A DNA stretch of 38,107 nucleotides from Acidobacteriota bacterium (GTDB taxonomy: Bacteria; Acidobacteriota; Terriglobia; Bryobacterales; Bryobacteraceae): positions 1-38,107 of the forward strand of contig SYKU01000176.1 of the NCBI GenBank assembly GCA_005808865.1. The letters are read 5' to 3'. The notes under the pieces were generated by a model. The model saw nothing but the letters and a program-made list of their open reading frames with translations. It had not been told where the DNA came from and did no database searches. Positions 1 through 8,469 of the stretch are shown here, piece after piece. A program made the position numbers and the translations under genes. Positions within the stretch are counted from its first letter, which is position 1, and every line of letters starts with the position of its first letter.

Positions 1-129
1 GAGGACGGCGGTCGAGGAAACGGAATCAGGAGGAGGCGAGAAAAGATAGAGTCAATCCAATCGTAAAGGTCACGCGAGGATCACGCAGCGCCGACGAAGA
101 GCCGACGCCGAAGGCTTTTTCGTGCATAA

Positions 130-726
130 TTCAGGTTCAACAAGGTAATTGCGGAGGCGCAGCAGAAGAACATCGAGATGGCGGGCATGCCCGAGTGGAG
201 CGAGGCGGATCAGACGTTGGCGAAGGCGCTGCAAAAAGAAATCGGCGCTCCCAAGACGGACGGGCTGAAACTCAAGGTGAAGCCGCTTGAAGCGCCGAAG
301 GAGCCGCGCGGCGGCGGGTCGGACGATATCGGCGACATTTCGTGGAATGTACCGACAACGTATATGAGGTATCCGGCGAACATTCCGGAGTTGCCGGGGC
401 ACAGTTGGCCGAACGCGGTGGCGATGGCCACTCCGATCGCGCACAAGGGGTCCACTGCGGGTGCTAAGGTGCAGGCGGCGACGGCGCTCGATTTTCTGCT
501 GCGGCCGGAGTTGGTGGAACAGGCGTGGAAGTACTTCCGGGAGGTGCAGACGAAGGATCAGAAGTATCAGCCGCTGATCGCGCCCGGCGACCAGCCGGCA
601 GTGGACCTGAACGCGGAGAAGATGGAGAAGTTCGCGCCGAAGCTGAAGCCATACTATTACGATCCGGCGAAATACGGTACGTATCTGGAGCAATTGGGTA
701 TCGCGTATCCTACGGTGCGGAAGTAG
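130..726 (+). pseudogene. 3' fragment of an AbgB-like M20 amidohydrolase/peptidase
   Basis: The 182-residue frame from 178 matches the C-terminal part of the AbgB (p-aminobenzoyl-glutamate hydrolase subunit B) branch of M20 metallopeptidases. It has the conserved stretch GGSDDIGDISWNVPT near residue 46, followed by LPGHSWPNAVAMATPIAHKG-like sequence. Protein-like sequence (FNKVIAEAQQKNIEMAGMPEW) runs upstream of the first ATG back to about position 130, where a TAA at 127-129 closes the frame. No frame before that gives a convincing continuation. The family is usually about 450-480 residues, so only the last 200 remain and the metal-binding half is missing. It is either a truncated remnant or a gene frameshifted at the window edge. 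No activity is expected. Confidence 0.7.
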
Positions 727-896
727 GCATCCACGCGGCCTGTCGCTCCGGGAGGCCCCGCATCAAATCCCCAATTGCTCTCTGAATTGCGCAACGAGGG
801 TATTCCGTAGCTGACGTGCACGCTTCCATGTCCGCGCGGCGAGCGCAACCCGGTCCCGACGATGGAGCACCGTTTCAAAGCATCCGCACAATATCC

Positions 897-1585
897 TCAG
901 TACCGCACCCAAATCGGGCTCGACCATGCCAACTGACCGGCCTCCTGCTCCACGCGCACATAATAATAGCTCTCGCCCGGTTTGATGTTCGTATCGCGGA
1001 ATTCAAATGACGCAGACGATCCCTCTGGACGCACCGTGTGGACAAACGTATTGTTCTTGATCACCTCGATGCGTTCGATCGGGCCCGTGCCCTCCACCTT
1101 CACGACGAAAAGATGTCGCCCATCAGATGATCACGGATGCGAACATCCACGATGATGTTGTCCGTGGCGGCGTACACATGCCGCGCACGCATCGCGTTAA
1201 GCAGGTCCTCGCGCCCGCGCGGCTGGTCAGGAAAGGAACGGTGCGGCCAAGCTTGAGATCGGCAATGACAAAGGAGAAGTTACCCGAAGAGGTTCTTACC
1301 TCCGCGCGTGCGCCAGGCTGGGCATCGATTGTGGCAACGATTCCATTCGGGATCAACTCCCACGGCCGTGTGTGCACCGGGTCGTACCCGCGCGTTGAGG
1401 TGGAGTCCATGTAGTTAGTGGCGCGGCTCGTGAGCTTCCAGCCGCCCGGGCCGGTGATGGCATCCTCTCGCTCGAAGCGCACTCCGTTGACGCGTTGGAC
1501 GTTGCCGCGGTCTACCGTGATTTCGCCATCCCACGTCTTGGGGTGGATGCGCTTTACCTCAAAAAGCCAAATTAATTCTATGCTT
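897..1585 (-). pseudogene. Decayed DUF3604-type protein, joined to an N-terminal-like fragment
   Basis: Reading the minus strand, codons at about 1230-1112 give REDLLNAMRARHVYAATDN and then VRIRDHLMGD, a typical DUF3604 segment. A frame change near 1112 continues it with GTGPIERIEVIKNN and ends in AWSSPIWVRY at 897. This is the usual C-terminus of that family. From about 1585 to 1240 another frame (RIHPKTWDGEITVDRG... ATNYMDSTSTRGYDPVHTRPWELIPNG) reads as protein but is not adjacent to this domain in an intact family member as far as I recall. It is probably the N-terminal part left by an internal deletion. Two frame changes and no start site make this non-functional. Confidence 0.55.
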
Positions 1586-1725
1586 ATGTCTTACCACCCG
1601 GTCATTGAAACATCTGTGATGGTGTCAGCGGGATCTCGGCAAGTGCGATTCCGCGGGGACAATGCGGCCAAACGCCGGGTGCGGATAGTTCGAGCTTCCG
1701 TCGCGTCGCTCCGCGCTGCCGAGTT

Positions 1726-2826
1726 TTATCCGATCAGCATGATTAGCCTCACAGCCATCCAACTGATGGCCGCGCAAATTGGGAATGTCAGCAACCAGGC
1801 GATCATCAGTTCGCGGGTCACGCCCCAGCGCACGGCTCGCGTCCTGCGCACTGCCCCCACGCCCATGATCGACGTCGAGATCGTATGTGTCGTGCTGAGA
1901 GGGATGCCGAATGCCGAGGCCATGGTGATCGTGCCGGCCGCCGCCAGTTCAGCGGCGAACCCTTGGTGGGTCTTCAGATTCGTAACCTTCGTTCCTAGCG
2001 TTTTGATGATCTTCCATCCTCCGATTGACGTGCCTAACGACATGACAAGTGCGCACAGGAGAACTACCCATATCGGAACCTGGAACTTTGGCACTGCGCC
2101 GCCGAGAAGAAGGGCCAGGACGAAAGCGCCAATGAATTTCTGCCCGTCGTTGGATCCATGGCTGAAAGCCATGAAAGCCGAGGAGCCGATCTGAAGCCAG
2201 CGAAGTAAGCCGCGGACCTTACCTGGCACAGCCTTGCGGAAAAGCCAGTAGACGGCGATCATTATGCACAAGCCGGCGCCAAAGCCGAGGAAAGATGAGA
2301 GGGCGAGCCCGATGAGGACCTTTTTCCAGCCGGCCCACACCAATACTGACGGGCCGGCCGATGCCATCCCGCCGCCGGCCAATCCCGCAACCAGGGCATG
2401 ACTCTCGCTGGTCGGGATACCCCATCGCGCTGCCAGGCTGGACCAGACGATGATGCCGATCATGGCTCCGCCGACCGTGGTCAGGCTCACCGCACTGGCA
2501 TCAATGATCCCGGTGCCAATGGTTGTTGCGACGGCCGTGCCGGACATAACGCCGATGAGATTGAACACAGCAGCCATTGCCAACGCGGCACGTGGGGAGA
2601 GCGAACGCGTGCCGACCACTGTTGCGATGGCGTTGGGGGCATCCGTCCACCCATTGACGAACTCGGCCCCGAGGATGAGAAGGAGAACCGCGAGGAGTGC
2701 GAGTTCACCTGAGCTGGGTAAGAAAACGAGGGCTGAGCCGACGGCGAGGATGCACGCAACAATAACCAGCATCCTCGAACCGCGCACCTTTGGGATCTGA
2801 TGCGCGGTGCCCGCCACGTCATTCAA
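1726..2826 (-). CDS. pit: PiT-family low-affinity inorganic phosphate transporter
   Basis: This 366-residue inner-membrane protein belongs to the PHO4/PiT family, which moves phosphate (as a metal-phosphate complex) with a cation gradient. The two signature repeats are visible: GWTDAPNAIATVVGTRSLSP at about residues 59-78, and AFSHGSNDGQKFIG at about 220-233. Both sit between hydrophobic helices, with about ten membrane segments in all. The first signature has W-T-D-A-P where GANDVAN or GFHDTAN is more usual. The frame opens with TTG at 2826, 8 nt after the stop of the decayed TerC gene, which suggests an old operon. A start at Met19 (about 2772) is also possible. No PhoU-like DUF47 partner, common beside pit genes, is present. 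Confidence 0.88.
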   Translation of the reverse strand: MNDVAGTAHQIPKVRGSRMLVIVACILAVGSALVFLPSSGELALLAVLLLILGAEFVNGWTDAPNAIATVVGTRSLSPRAALAMAAVFNLIGVMSGTAVATTIGTGIIDASAVSLTTVGGAMIGIIVWSSLAARWGIPTSESHALVAGLAGGGMASAGPSVLVWAGWKKVLIGLALSSFLGFGAGLCIMIAVYWLFRKAVPGKVRGLLRWLQIGSSAFMAFSHGSNDGQKFIGAFVLALLLGGAVPKFQVPIWVVLLCALVMSLGTSIGGWKIIKTLGTKVTNLKTHQGFAAELAAAGTITMASAFGIPLSTTHTISTSIMGVGAVRRTRAVRWGVTRELMIAWLLTFPICAAISWMAVRLIMLIG

Positions 2827-2834
2827 CAGTCAGG

Positions 2835-3063
2835 TCAAGGCTTCGTCACGATCGGTTCTTCAACTAGCGACGCTGGCCGCGATTCTGGCTCCAAGCGGGC
2901 CAGGGCCGGCGCTGCAGCCGGCAGGCGAAGTAGCGACATCACCACGGAGCCCGCAAGCAGGAACGCGATGACGACCAAGGAGACTGCGAACGGCACCCTG
3001 TAGATGTCCGTCCAAGGTCATCTTGCAGCCGGCAAAGACCAACACCAGCGCCAAGCCGCCTTT
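2835..3063 (-). pseudogene. C-terminal remnant of a TerC-family membrane protein
   Basis: On the minus strand from about 3063 one frame reads GGLALVLVFAGCKMTLD, typical of the penultimate TerC helix. The next frame continues with DIYRVPFAVSLVVIAFLLAG and SVVMSLLRLP, matching the last TerC helix, and ends at a TGA at 2837-2835. The shift lies near 3015. TerC proteins are 7-9 helix membrane proteins linked to tellurite resistance and metal export. Here only the last two helices survive, directly upstream of the phosphate transporter. The upstream frame closes at a TAA just before 3063. Confidence 0.55.
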
Positions 3064-3464
3064 ATTTTACTCCGAACATCACGCGCACGGCAATCGATTG
3101 CTCCTCACGCGCCTCGCCGGCGGGTGTGGGACTTGTCTGCGCCGTTTTCAGGTAAGCGCGGACCGCGAGCAGAGTGGCTGCGGCTGTCCACAAGAGAAAT
3201 CTGTTTTGCACGTTGGCCTCGTTGTGAACTTCAGTCTATCCCGGATTTGCATGCCTGGCTCGGCGCTGCCACACGACGGGAACAAGTCTGAGACGGCGCC
3301 GGCGCTCGCGCGATATTGCCGTCAAGCGGTACGTGCAGGCTTGAAATACCACCTGCCGGCTCCGGCGAACAGCGGGAGACGACCAAAGCCGATCGTCTGC
3401 TCCCCGCACACCTCCTCAACAGCGCGATAGTTCCGTGTTACTTAAGCAGTGAATGTAGCTTCTT
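3064..3464. other. Intergenic stretch with a membrane-like relic and repeat copy A
   Basis: No complete gene is seen. On the minus strand an open stretch from about 3237 to 3066 reads NEANVQNRFLLWTAAATLLA, then VRAYLKTAQTSPTPAGEARE, ending in MFGVK. It contains one hydrophobic segment but has no clear start and no family I recognise. The rest holds the dispersed repeat copy A listed separately. Confidence 0.4.
3335..3425 (-). repeat. Dispersed hairpin repeat, copy A
   Basis: Read on the minus strand this stretch runs GTTGAGGAGGTGTGCGG, then GCAGACGATCGGCTTTGGTC, then GTTCGCCGGAGCCGGC. It matches, with gaps, the 134-bp element at 36119-36252 (GTTAAGGAGGGTCGCGG, GCAGACGATCGCCTATTGTC, GTTCGCTGGAGCCGGC). 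Both copies carry an inverted pair AGACGA / TCGTCT that can fold into a hairpin. The copy lies downstream of the PQQ dehydrogenase in non-coding DNA. Confidence 0.6.
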
Positions 3465-5759
3465 TCACGGCAACCCGAATGTCAGCAGCACCGAATTCGC
3501 GGCGATCGCCACATACTGCCTGCCATCAACCCGGTAACTGATCGGCGAACTCAGGATTTCCGCGCCGGTCTGGTAGTGCCACAGCAGCTTCCCTGTCAGA
3601 GAATCGACTGCCACCAGATTTCCATCCTTCGACGCTCCGAACACGACTCCCCCCGCGGTTGCCAGCACGCCCGCCGACCATGACCCCGTGTGAAGCGGGT
3701 AACTCCACTTGATGTTTCCCGTCAGTGGGTCGATCGCGCGGATCGCGCCCGGTCCCCCAACCTTGGGGTCTTCCTGTTGACCGGTTCCCACATAGGGCTC
3801 TCCCGGGCGCGGTGGCTTCGTGCTGCTTGTGTAAACCGCGCACGCCTCTCTCACGGCGACATAGAACAGCTTCGTTCTCGGGTCGTAAGAAGGCGACGCC
3901 CAGTTCGTCCCGCCCGCCGCATCGGGGCAAACGTAATTCCCCTCGGGCGTCGGCGTGGTGTTCGGAAGCACGATCGGCCGGCCTTTGTCGTCGAGTCCCT
4001 TCGCCCAGGTCTGCTTTGCGAACGGCTTGCCAAGCAGGAACTCGCCGGTCGTGCGGTCGAGCACATAAAAGAATGCGTTGCGGTTCGCCTGAATCATCAG
4101 CTTGCGCGGTTTGCCGCGAAATACGGCATCGATCAGGACGGGCGTCTCGTTTGCATCCCAATCGTGCACGTCGTGCGGAGTGAACTGAAAATACCACTTC
4201 ATCCGCCCGGTCTTCGGATCGAGCGCCAGGACGCTGCACGTGTACAGGTTGTCGCCCTCGCGCACGGAACCGTCGTAGTCCGGCGAGGGATTCCCCGTGG
4301 TCCAGTAAAGCGTGTCCGTTTCGGAGTCGTAGGTTCCGGTCATCCAGGTAGGCCCGCCGCCGAACTCTGCCGAGTTGCCCGACCAGGACGACTTCCGCGC
4401 CGGGTCTCCCTCCTGCGCGATGGTCCACGTGCGCCATAGTTTCTTGCCGGTGGCCGCGTCGAAGGCGTCCACGAATCCGGTGAGCGCGCATTCGCCCGCC
4501 GTGACGCCGACGATAATCTTCCCGTCGATCGCGAGCGGAGCGTGCGTGATCGAGAAGCCCTTCTTGTAGTCGTCCACCACTACATCGAAAATCACGTTGC
4601 CGGTCTTCGCGTCGAGGGCAACCAGATGAGCGTCGAGCGTCGCCATATACAGGCGGTCGCCCAGCACCGCGAATCCCCGGTTCGTCATCACGGTGCAATG
4701 GCTGTGCACCTCAGGGATGGACCGTGTGTATTTCCAGATGGGACGGCCGGTGCGCGCGTCGAGGGCAGCCGCGTTGTTGAGAGGGCCGGTTACGAACATC
4801 AAGCCATCGACCACAATGGGCGTGACCTCTACTCCCGTGCCCGCGAACTGATACGACCACTTCGATGCGAGCGATGCCACGTTCGCTGGAGTGATGGAGG
4901 CCAGTCCGCTGTAGTGGCGTCCTCTCAAATCGCCCCAATAAGTGAGCCAGTTCTGCGGCTCGTTCGCGGCATTCTTCAGCCGGTCGAAGCTCACATTAAA
5001 GTCCGGGGCGGGCTTCCACGCGGACCCGCCGTCGCTTGCGCGCGCGGTTGCAAGAAACGCAATCAGGTCCTCGACTTGCGGGCCCGGAAGCTTCGTGTTC
5101 GGCATCATCGAGACGTGCGGCTTATCCACCTGCTTCAAATCCTTCTTCAGCAGCAGGTGCAGCTTTTCGTTCGCGTCCATGATCTGGATGGAAAACGTAT
5201 CGTCGTTTTTCCGCACGCCCCGCACGCTTCTGCCATCGGCGAACTTCACTTCGGCGGTTTCAAAACCCGGCCGGAGGCTCTGGCTGGGATCGAGAATCGC
5301 CGCGCGTAATTCCGCAGGTTTGCGCTCGCCGCGAATAGCCGTAAGATCGGGACCGAGCCGGCCTCCCTCTCCGGCGTACATGTGGCACCGCGAGCATTGC
5401 GCGGCGCCGAAGAACAGCCCGCGGCCTGACTCCGCGTCGCCGCTGATCTTCTCCTCGGGCCCCGCCGCCTTCAAGGACCGCAGATACGCCACAATCGCGC
5501 GCGCTTCGTCGTCCGGCATGGGAAACGGAGGCATCAGCGTGCCGGGGATTCCCTTCTGAATGACGCGTATGAGATCGGCGTCCGCGCCGCCCCAGCGGAA
5601 GTTCCCCGACGTGAGATCGGGGGCGCGCCCGCCCTTGGCGTTCTCACCGTGACATCCGGTGCAGGATCGCTGGAAGAGGCGGCGTCCCGCGGCATGGTCG
5701 TCCGGTTGCGCCAGGAGCGCGGCGGCCGTAAAGGGCATGAGCAGAGCAATGATTCGCAT
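3465..5759 (-). CDS. Secreted PQQ-dependent dehydrogenase with two N-terminal cytochrome c domains
   Basis: This 764-residue protein starts at the ATG at 5759, because the upstream part of the frame has no protein character and Met1 is followed by a signal peptide (MRIIALLMPFTAAALLAQP). Two c-type heme sites follow: CTGCH at 33-37 with a Met-rich ligand loop near 77-81, and CSRCH at 122-126 with MMPN near 218-221. From about residue 255 comes an eight-bladed quinoprotein propeller with repeated docking motifs such as LDARTGRPIW, FDAATGKKLW, LDPKTGRMKW and VDSLTGKLLW. HDWDAN is the likely catalytic Asp region. It should oxidise an alcohol or sugar in the periplasm and pass electrons through its own hemes. 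Cytochrome domains at the N-terminus reverse the order seen in quinohemoprotein alcohol dehydrogenases. The substrate is unknown. Confidence 0.88.
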   Translation of the reverse strand: MRIIALLMPFTAAALLAQPDDHAAGRRLFQRSCTGCHGENAKGGRAPDLTSGNFRWGGADADLIRVIQKGIPGTLMPPFPMPDDEARAIVAYLRSLKAAGPEEKISGDAESGRGLFFGAAQCSRCHMYAGEGGRLGPDLTAIRGERKPAELRAAILDPSQSLRPGFETAEVKFADGRSVRGVRKNDDTFSIQIMDANEKLHLLLKKDLKQVDKPHVSMMPNTKLPGPQVEDLIAFLATARASDGGSAWKPAPDFNVSFDRLKNAANEPQNWLTYWGDLRGRHYSGLASITPANVASLASKWSYQFAGTGVEVTPIVVDGLMFVTGPLNNAAALDARTGRPIWKYTRSIPEVHSHCTVMTNRGFAVLGDRLYMATLDAHLVALDAKTGNVIFDVVVDDYKKGFSITHAPLAIDGKIIVGVTAGECALTGFVDAFDAATGKKLWRTWTIAQEGDPARKSSWSGNSAEFGGGPTWMTGTYDSETDTLYWTTGNPSPDYDGSVREGDNLYTCSVLALDPKTGRMKWYFQFTPHDVHDWDANETPVLIDAVFRGKPRKLMIQANRNAFFYVLDRTTGEFLLGKPFAKQTWAKGLDDKGRPIVLPNTTPTPEGNYVCPDAAGGTNWASPSYDPRTKLFYVAVREACAVYTSSTKPPRPGEPYVGTGQQEDPKVGGPGAIRAIDPLTGNIKWSYPLHTGSWSAGVLATAGGVVFGASKDGNLVAVDSLTGKLLWHYQTGAEILSSPISYRVDGRQYVAIAANSVLLTFGLP

Positions 5760-6086
5760 CGTGAGTAATCTAGCATACGCCAGGGCTTCCTGCTTCCGGG
5801 TGCTGCCACTGGCTCCCGTCCTGCCCTCTGCTGCCGCGCGGGGGCATGTCGCGTCAGATGATGATTTTCGCCGGTCGCGCGGACGTAGCGGAAACGCGGC
5901 GCTCCGCTCCTTTGGCGTCAAGTCGTACGAGCCGGCCTGATTCGGCTGGCGGCACAGCGGCCTTCTTCGTGGACCCGATCACCGAAGGCGCCTGTTACAC
6001 AGCCGCCGGCGGGCATGGACAGGACTACCAGAAGACATTGGCCTGCGAACTGCGGTAGAATCCTGAATCGAAGAGGAAACACTACT
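5760..6086. other. Divergent intergenic region with an unrecognised coding tail
   Basis: The region separates the divergent PQQ dehydrogenase and 2-hydroxyacid dehydrogenase genes and should hold both promoters. I could not pick convincing -10/-35 boxes. A plus-strand frame ending at the TAG at 6056-6058 reads FVDPITEGACYTAAGGHGQD followed by YQKTLACELR. It looks like the C-terminus of a real protein but has no recognisable start, so it may be a relic. Confidence 0.35.
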
Positions 6087-7094
6087 ATGCGCCGTCTAGC
6101 CCTATCACTCTCAATCTGCGCTTTCGCGCTGTCCGCTCAAAACAAGAAGATCGTCGTCTCAGGCTCCGACCCGGAGACCATCAAAGAACTGCGAGCCGCC
6201 TCGCCCAAGGCGAACATCGTTCCGGTGACAGCCGCCACCGTGATGCAGGAAATCGTGGATGCCGACGCCTATATCGGCGCCATCAAACCCGCTGAAGTCC
6301 GCGCCGGCAAGAACCTGAAATGGGTCGGCATCATGAGCGCGGGTGTTGAGACCGTGCTCCACAAGTCCGGGGGTAGCGACCTGCGGGACAGCAACATCAT
6401 CCTGACCAACAATCAAATCGTCCAGGGCCCCGAAATCGCCGACCACGCGCTGGCTATGCTGCTGATGCTCTCGCGCGGCCTGAACAAGTCCTTCCTCCAA
6501 AAGCAAAAGGAAATTTGGCAGGCAAGGCCTTACGGCGGCATCGAACTCGCCGGAAAAAACGCGGTGGTCATCGGCGTCGGCGGTATCGGCCAACAAATTT
6601 CTATCCGTGCATGGGCATTCGGTATGAACGTGATTGGCGTGGACCCGGAAGACATTCCGTTCTCGCCGTTCATAAAGAAAGTCGTGAAGCCCGATCAACT
6701 CGACGAAGTGATCCCGGACGCCGATGTCGTCTTCATCTCCGCTCCGCACACGGAGAAAAGCCACAAGATGATGGGCGCGAAGCAGTTCGAAATGATGAAA
6801 AAAAATTCCTACTTTATCGCGGTCAGCCGCGGAGGAATTTACGACATGGGCGGACTCGTGAAAGCGCTCGACGGCAACAAGCTCGCGGGCGCGGGTGTCG
6901 ACGTGACCGATCCCGAGCCGCTTCCACAGGGCCATCCGCTGTGGAAATTCGACAATGCACTGATCACACCGCACATCGCCGGCCGCTCCGACAAGGACCG
7001 CGCCCGAATGGTAGGCACGATCCAGGAAAACATCCGCCGTTTTTGCGACGGCCGCCCGTTGATCAATCAGGTCGACAAGCAGAAAGGATACTGA
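6087..7094 (+). CDS. Exported D-isomer-specific 2-hydroxyacid dehydrogenase family protein
   Basis: This 335-residue NAD(P)-dependent oxidoreductase belongs to the D-2-hydroxyacid dehydrogenase family. It has the dinucleotide motif GVGGIG near residues 161-166, the substrate-binding Arg in VSRGGIYD, and the Glu/His relay in DVTDPEPLPQGHPLWKF and ITPHIAG. The start at 6087 is supported by GAGGAAA about 10 nt upstream. It begins with MRRLALSLSICAFALSAQN, a good Sec signal peptide. That is unusual, since members of this family are normally cytoplasmic. Export would require a retained cofactor or a non-redox role. It is followed after 4 nt by the SMP-30 lactonase gene, so the two are probably co-transcribed and may act on one sugar-acid substrate. 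Confidence 0.85.
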   Translation: MRRLALSLSICAFALSAQNKKIVVSGSDPETIKELRAASPKANIVPVTAATVMQEIVDADAYIGAIKPAEVRAGKNLKWVGIMSAGVETVLHKSGGSDLRDSNIILTNNQIVQGPEIADHALAMLLMLSRGLNKSFLQKQKEIWQARPYGGIELAGKNAVVIGVGGIGQQISIRAWAFGMNVIGVDPEDIPFSPFIKKVVKPDQLDEVIPDADVVFISAPHTEKSHKMMGAKQFEMMKKNSYFIAVSRGGIYDMGGLVKALDGNKLAGAGVDVTDPEPLPQGHPLWKFDNALITPHIAGRSDKDRARMVGTIQENIRRFCDGRPLINQVDKQKGY

Positions 7095-7098
7095 CGGC

Positions 7099-8148
7099 AT
7101 GAAATCCGGCGCACTCAACAGACGCGGCTTCCTCGCGGCAGCCGCGGCCGCATTTCCTCTTGCCGCCCAAACTCCGCGCGACTGGACTGGACAGAGTCCA
7201 ACGCGGTATCCGGAGCCCGACGTCCTGGTTCTCGATCCGAAATTCAAGAAATACAAGATCGGCAACACTCCCATCCAGCGTCTTGCCACCGGCTACATGT
7301 GGGCCGAGGGTCCCGCATGGAACGGAGTTGGCCACTACCTTGTCTGGAGCGACATTCCAAATAACAGGCAGCTGCGCTGGCTTGAAGAAGATGGACACGT
7401 GAGCGTGATGCGTCAGCCTGCCGGCTATAGCAACGGCAACACGTTCGACTGGCAGGGGCGCCAGCTTTCCTGCCAGCACGGCGGACGGCAAGTGGTCCGG
7501 TACGAACACACGGGAGCTACAACGGTAATCGCGAAGGAGGCCGGCGGAAAACCGCTCAACGCCCCAAACGACGTCGTTGTGCACCCGGACGGCGACATCT
7601 GGTTTACCGATCCCGGCTACGGAGTACTGCTGAACTACGAAGGCAACGTGGCTCCGATGTCGCAGAAGGAAGCCGTCTATCGAGTGGACGGAAAGAGCGG
7701 ACAGATCGCCAAAGTCACCGATGAGTTGTTCAAGCCGAATGGACTATGCTTCTCGCCGGACTATAAGAAGCTGTATGTGGCCGACACTGGTTCAACGCAC
7801 TACCCGCAGGCGAAGAATATCGTTCAGAGCTGGGACGTAGTCGACGGCAAGAGTCTGCGCAACGGAAGGCTGTACGCCTCGATGGACCTGAAGGGCAAAA
7901 GCGGCCTCGCCGATGGTATTCGCGCCGATCGCGACGGCAACGTCTGGGTAGGCGCCGGCTGGGTCGGCGCTGGATACGACGGCGTGCACATCTTTTCACC
8001 CGAAGGCCAGCGTATCGGACAGATTTTGTTACCCGAGATCTGCGCGAATCTGTGCTTCGGCGGCAGGAGGCGAAACCGTCTGTTTATGATGGGCAGCCAG
8101 TCGCTTTACGCCGTGTACACAGAAGCGCTCGGCGCCGGCTGCGCGTAG
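7099..8148 (+). CDS. Tat-exported SMP-30/gluconolactonase-family protein
   Basis: This 349-residue six-bladed propeller of the SMP-30/gluconolactonase/LRE family hydrolyses sugar lactones in characterised members. It starts with a twin-arginine type leader (MKSGALNRRGFLAAAAAAFPLAAQ). Family landmarks are AEGPAW near residue 71, the metal-site segment NAPNDVVVHPDGDIWFTDPG near 153-172, KPNGLCFSPDYKKLYVAD near 212-229 and LADGIRADRDGNVWVG near 272. It lies 4 nt after the exported 2-hydroxyacid dehydrogenase. An oxidised aldose lactone made by the neighbouring PQQ enzyme would be a sensible substrate, but that is inference. It resembles the second SMP-30 gene at 18980 in fold and domain order. 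Confidence 0.87.
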   Translation: MKSGALNRRGFLAAAAAAFPLAAQTPRDWTGQSPTRYPEPDVLVLDPKFKKYKIGNTPIQRLATGYMWAEGPAWNGVGHYLVWSDIPNNRQLRWLEEDGHVSVMRQPAGYSNGNTFDWQGRQLSCQHGGRQVVRYEHTGATTVIAKEAGGKPLNAPNDVVVHPDGDIWFTDPGYGVLLNYEGNVAPMSQKEAVYRVDGKSGQIAKVTDELFKPNGLCFSPDYKKLYVADTGSTHYPQAKNIVQSWDVVDGKSLRNGRLYASMDLKGKSGLADGIRADRDGNVWVGAGWVGAGYDGVHIFSPEGQRIGQILLPEICANLCFGGRRRNRLFMMGSQSLYAVYTEALGAGCA

Positions 8149-8397
8149 CGGACTGGGTGGCTTAGACATTCGTGTCTGCCCAGCCGGGACGTTCAGCTTG
8201 GACTACCGCTGCAATTTGCGGCGGGCGGGGCCGGCCATAGTTTTTTGCCGCCTGCGCGGGCTGGCGCGGGGCCACGAATAACGTTGGCCTGTCCCGCCTC
8301 AGCAGAGTAGCCTTTGGATCCTTCGCCGCGGCCCGTGCGGCCGGCGGACCGACGCACTCGGCTATCCGGCTTTTCCCGGCTTCCGCATAGGCGCCTG

Positions 8398-8441
8398 CGC
8401 CGGGAAGACGGAATATTTGTTTTTACGTCACCCCCCGCCCC
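8398..8441 (-). repeat. Diverged solitary copy of the GGTGACG hairpin repeat
   Basis: Read on the minus strand the sequence is GGGGGGTGACGTAAAAAC, then AAATATTCCGTCTTCCCGGC. This parallels the array units at 35.3-35.8 kb (GGGGGTGACGCAGAAATT, then TCATTTTGCGTCTTAGCGGC). The GACG...CGTC inverted ends are kept. Confidence 0.45.
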
Positions 8442-8444
8442 GCT

Positions 8445-8467
8445 CCAGGCTCCCGATCCGAGCCTGG
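8445..8467. terminator. Perfect 8-bp stem hairpin between convergent genes
   Basis: CCAGGCTC and GAGCCTGG form a perfect 8-bp stem around a 7-nt loop, 2 nt beyond the end of the glycosyltransferase gene. No T-run follows on either strand, so it may act as a bidirectional or Rho-aided terminator or as a 3'-end stabiliser. Confidence 0.5.
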
Positions 8468-8469
8468 CA

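Larger units (their letters stand above)
8149..8469. other. Convergent intergenic region with hairpin and repeat
   Basis: This lies between the converging SMP-30 and glycosyltransferase genes. It holds no supported gene. It contains the perfect hairpin at 8445-8467 and, on the minus strand near 8440-8398, a diverged member of the GGTGACG repeat family described at 35.3-35.8 kb. Confidence 0.5.

Noticed and set aside
1110-1125. Second selenocysteine candidate: TGA after MGDIFSS in the DUF3604 remnant
   Set aside because: Homology after the TGA continues in a different frame, so a frameshift and not readthrough is required.
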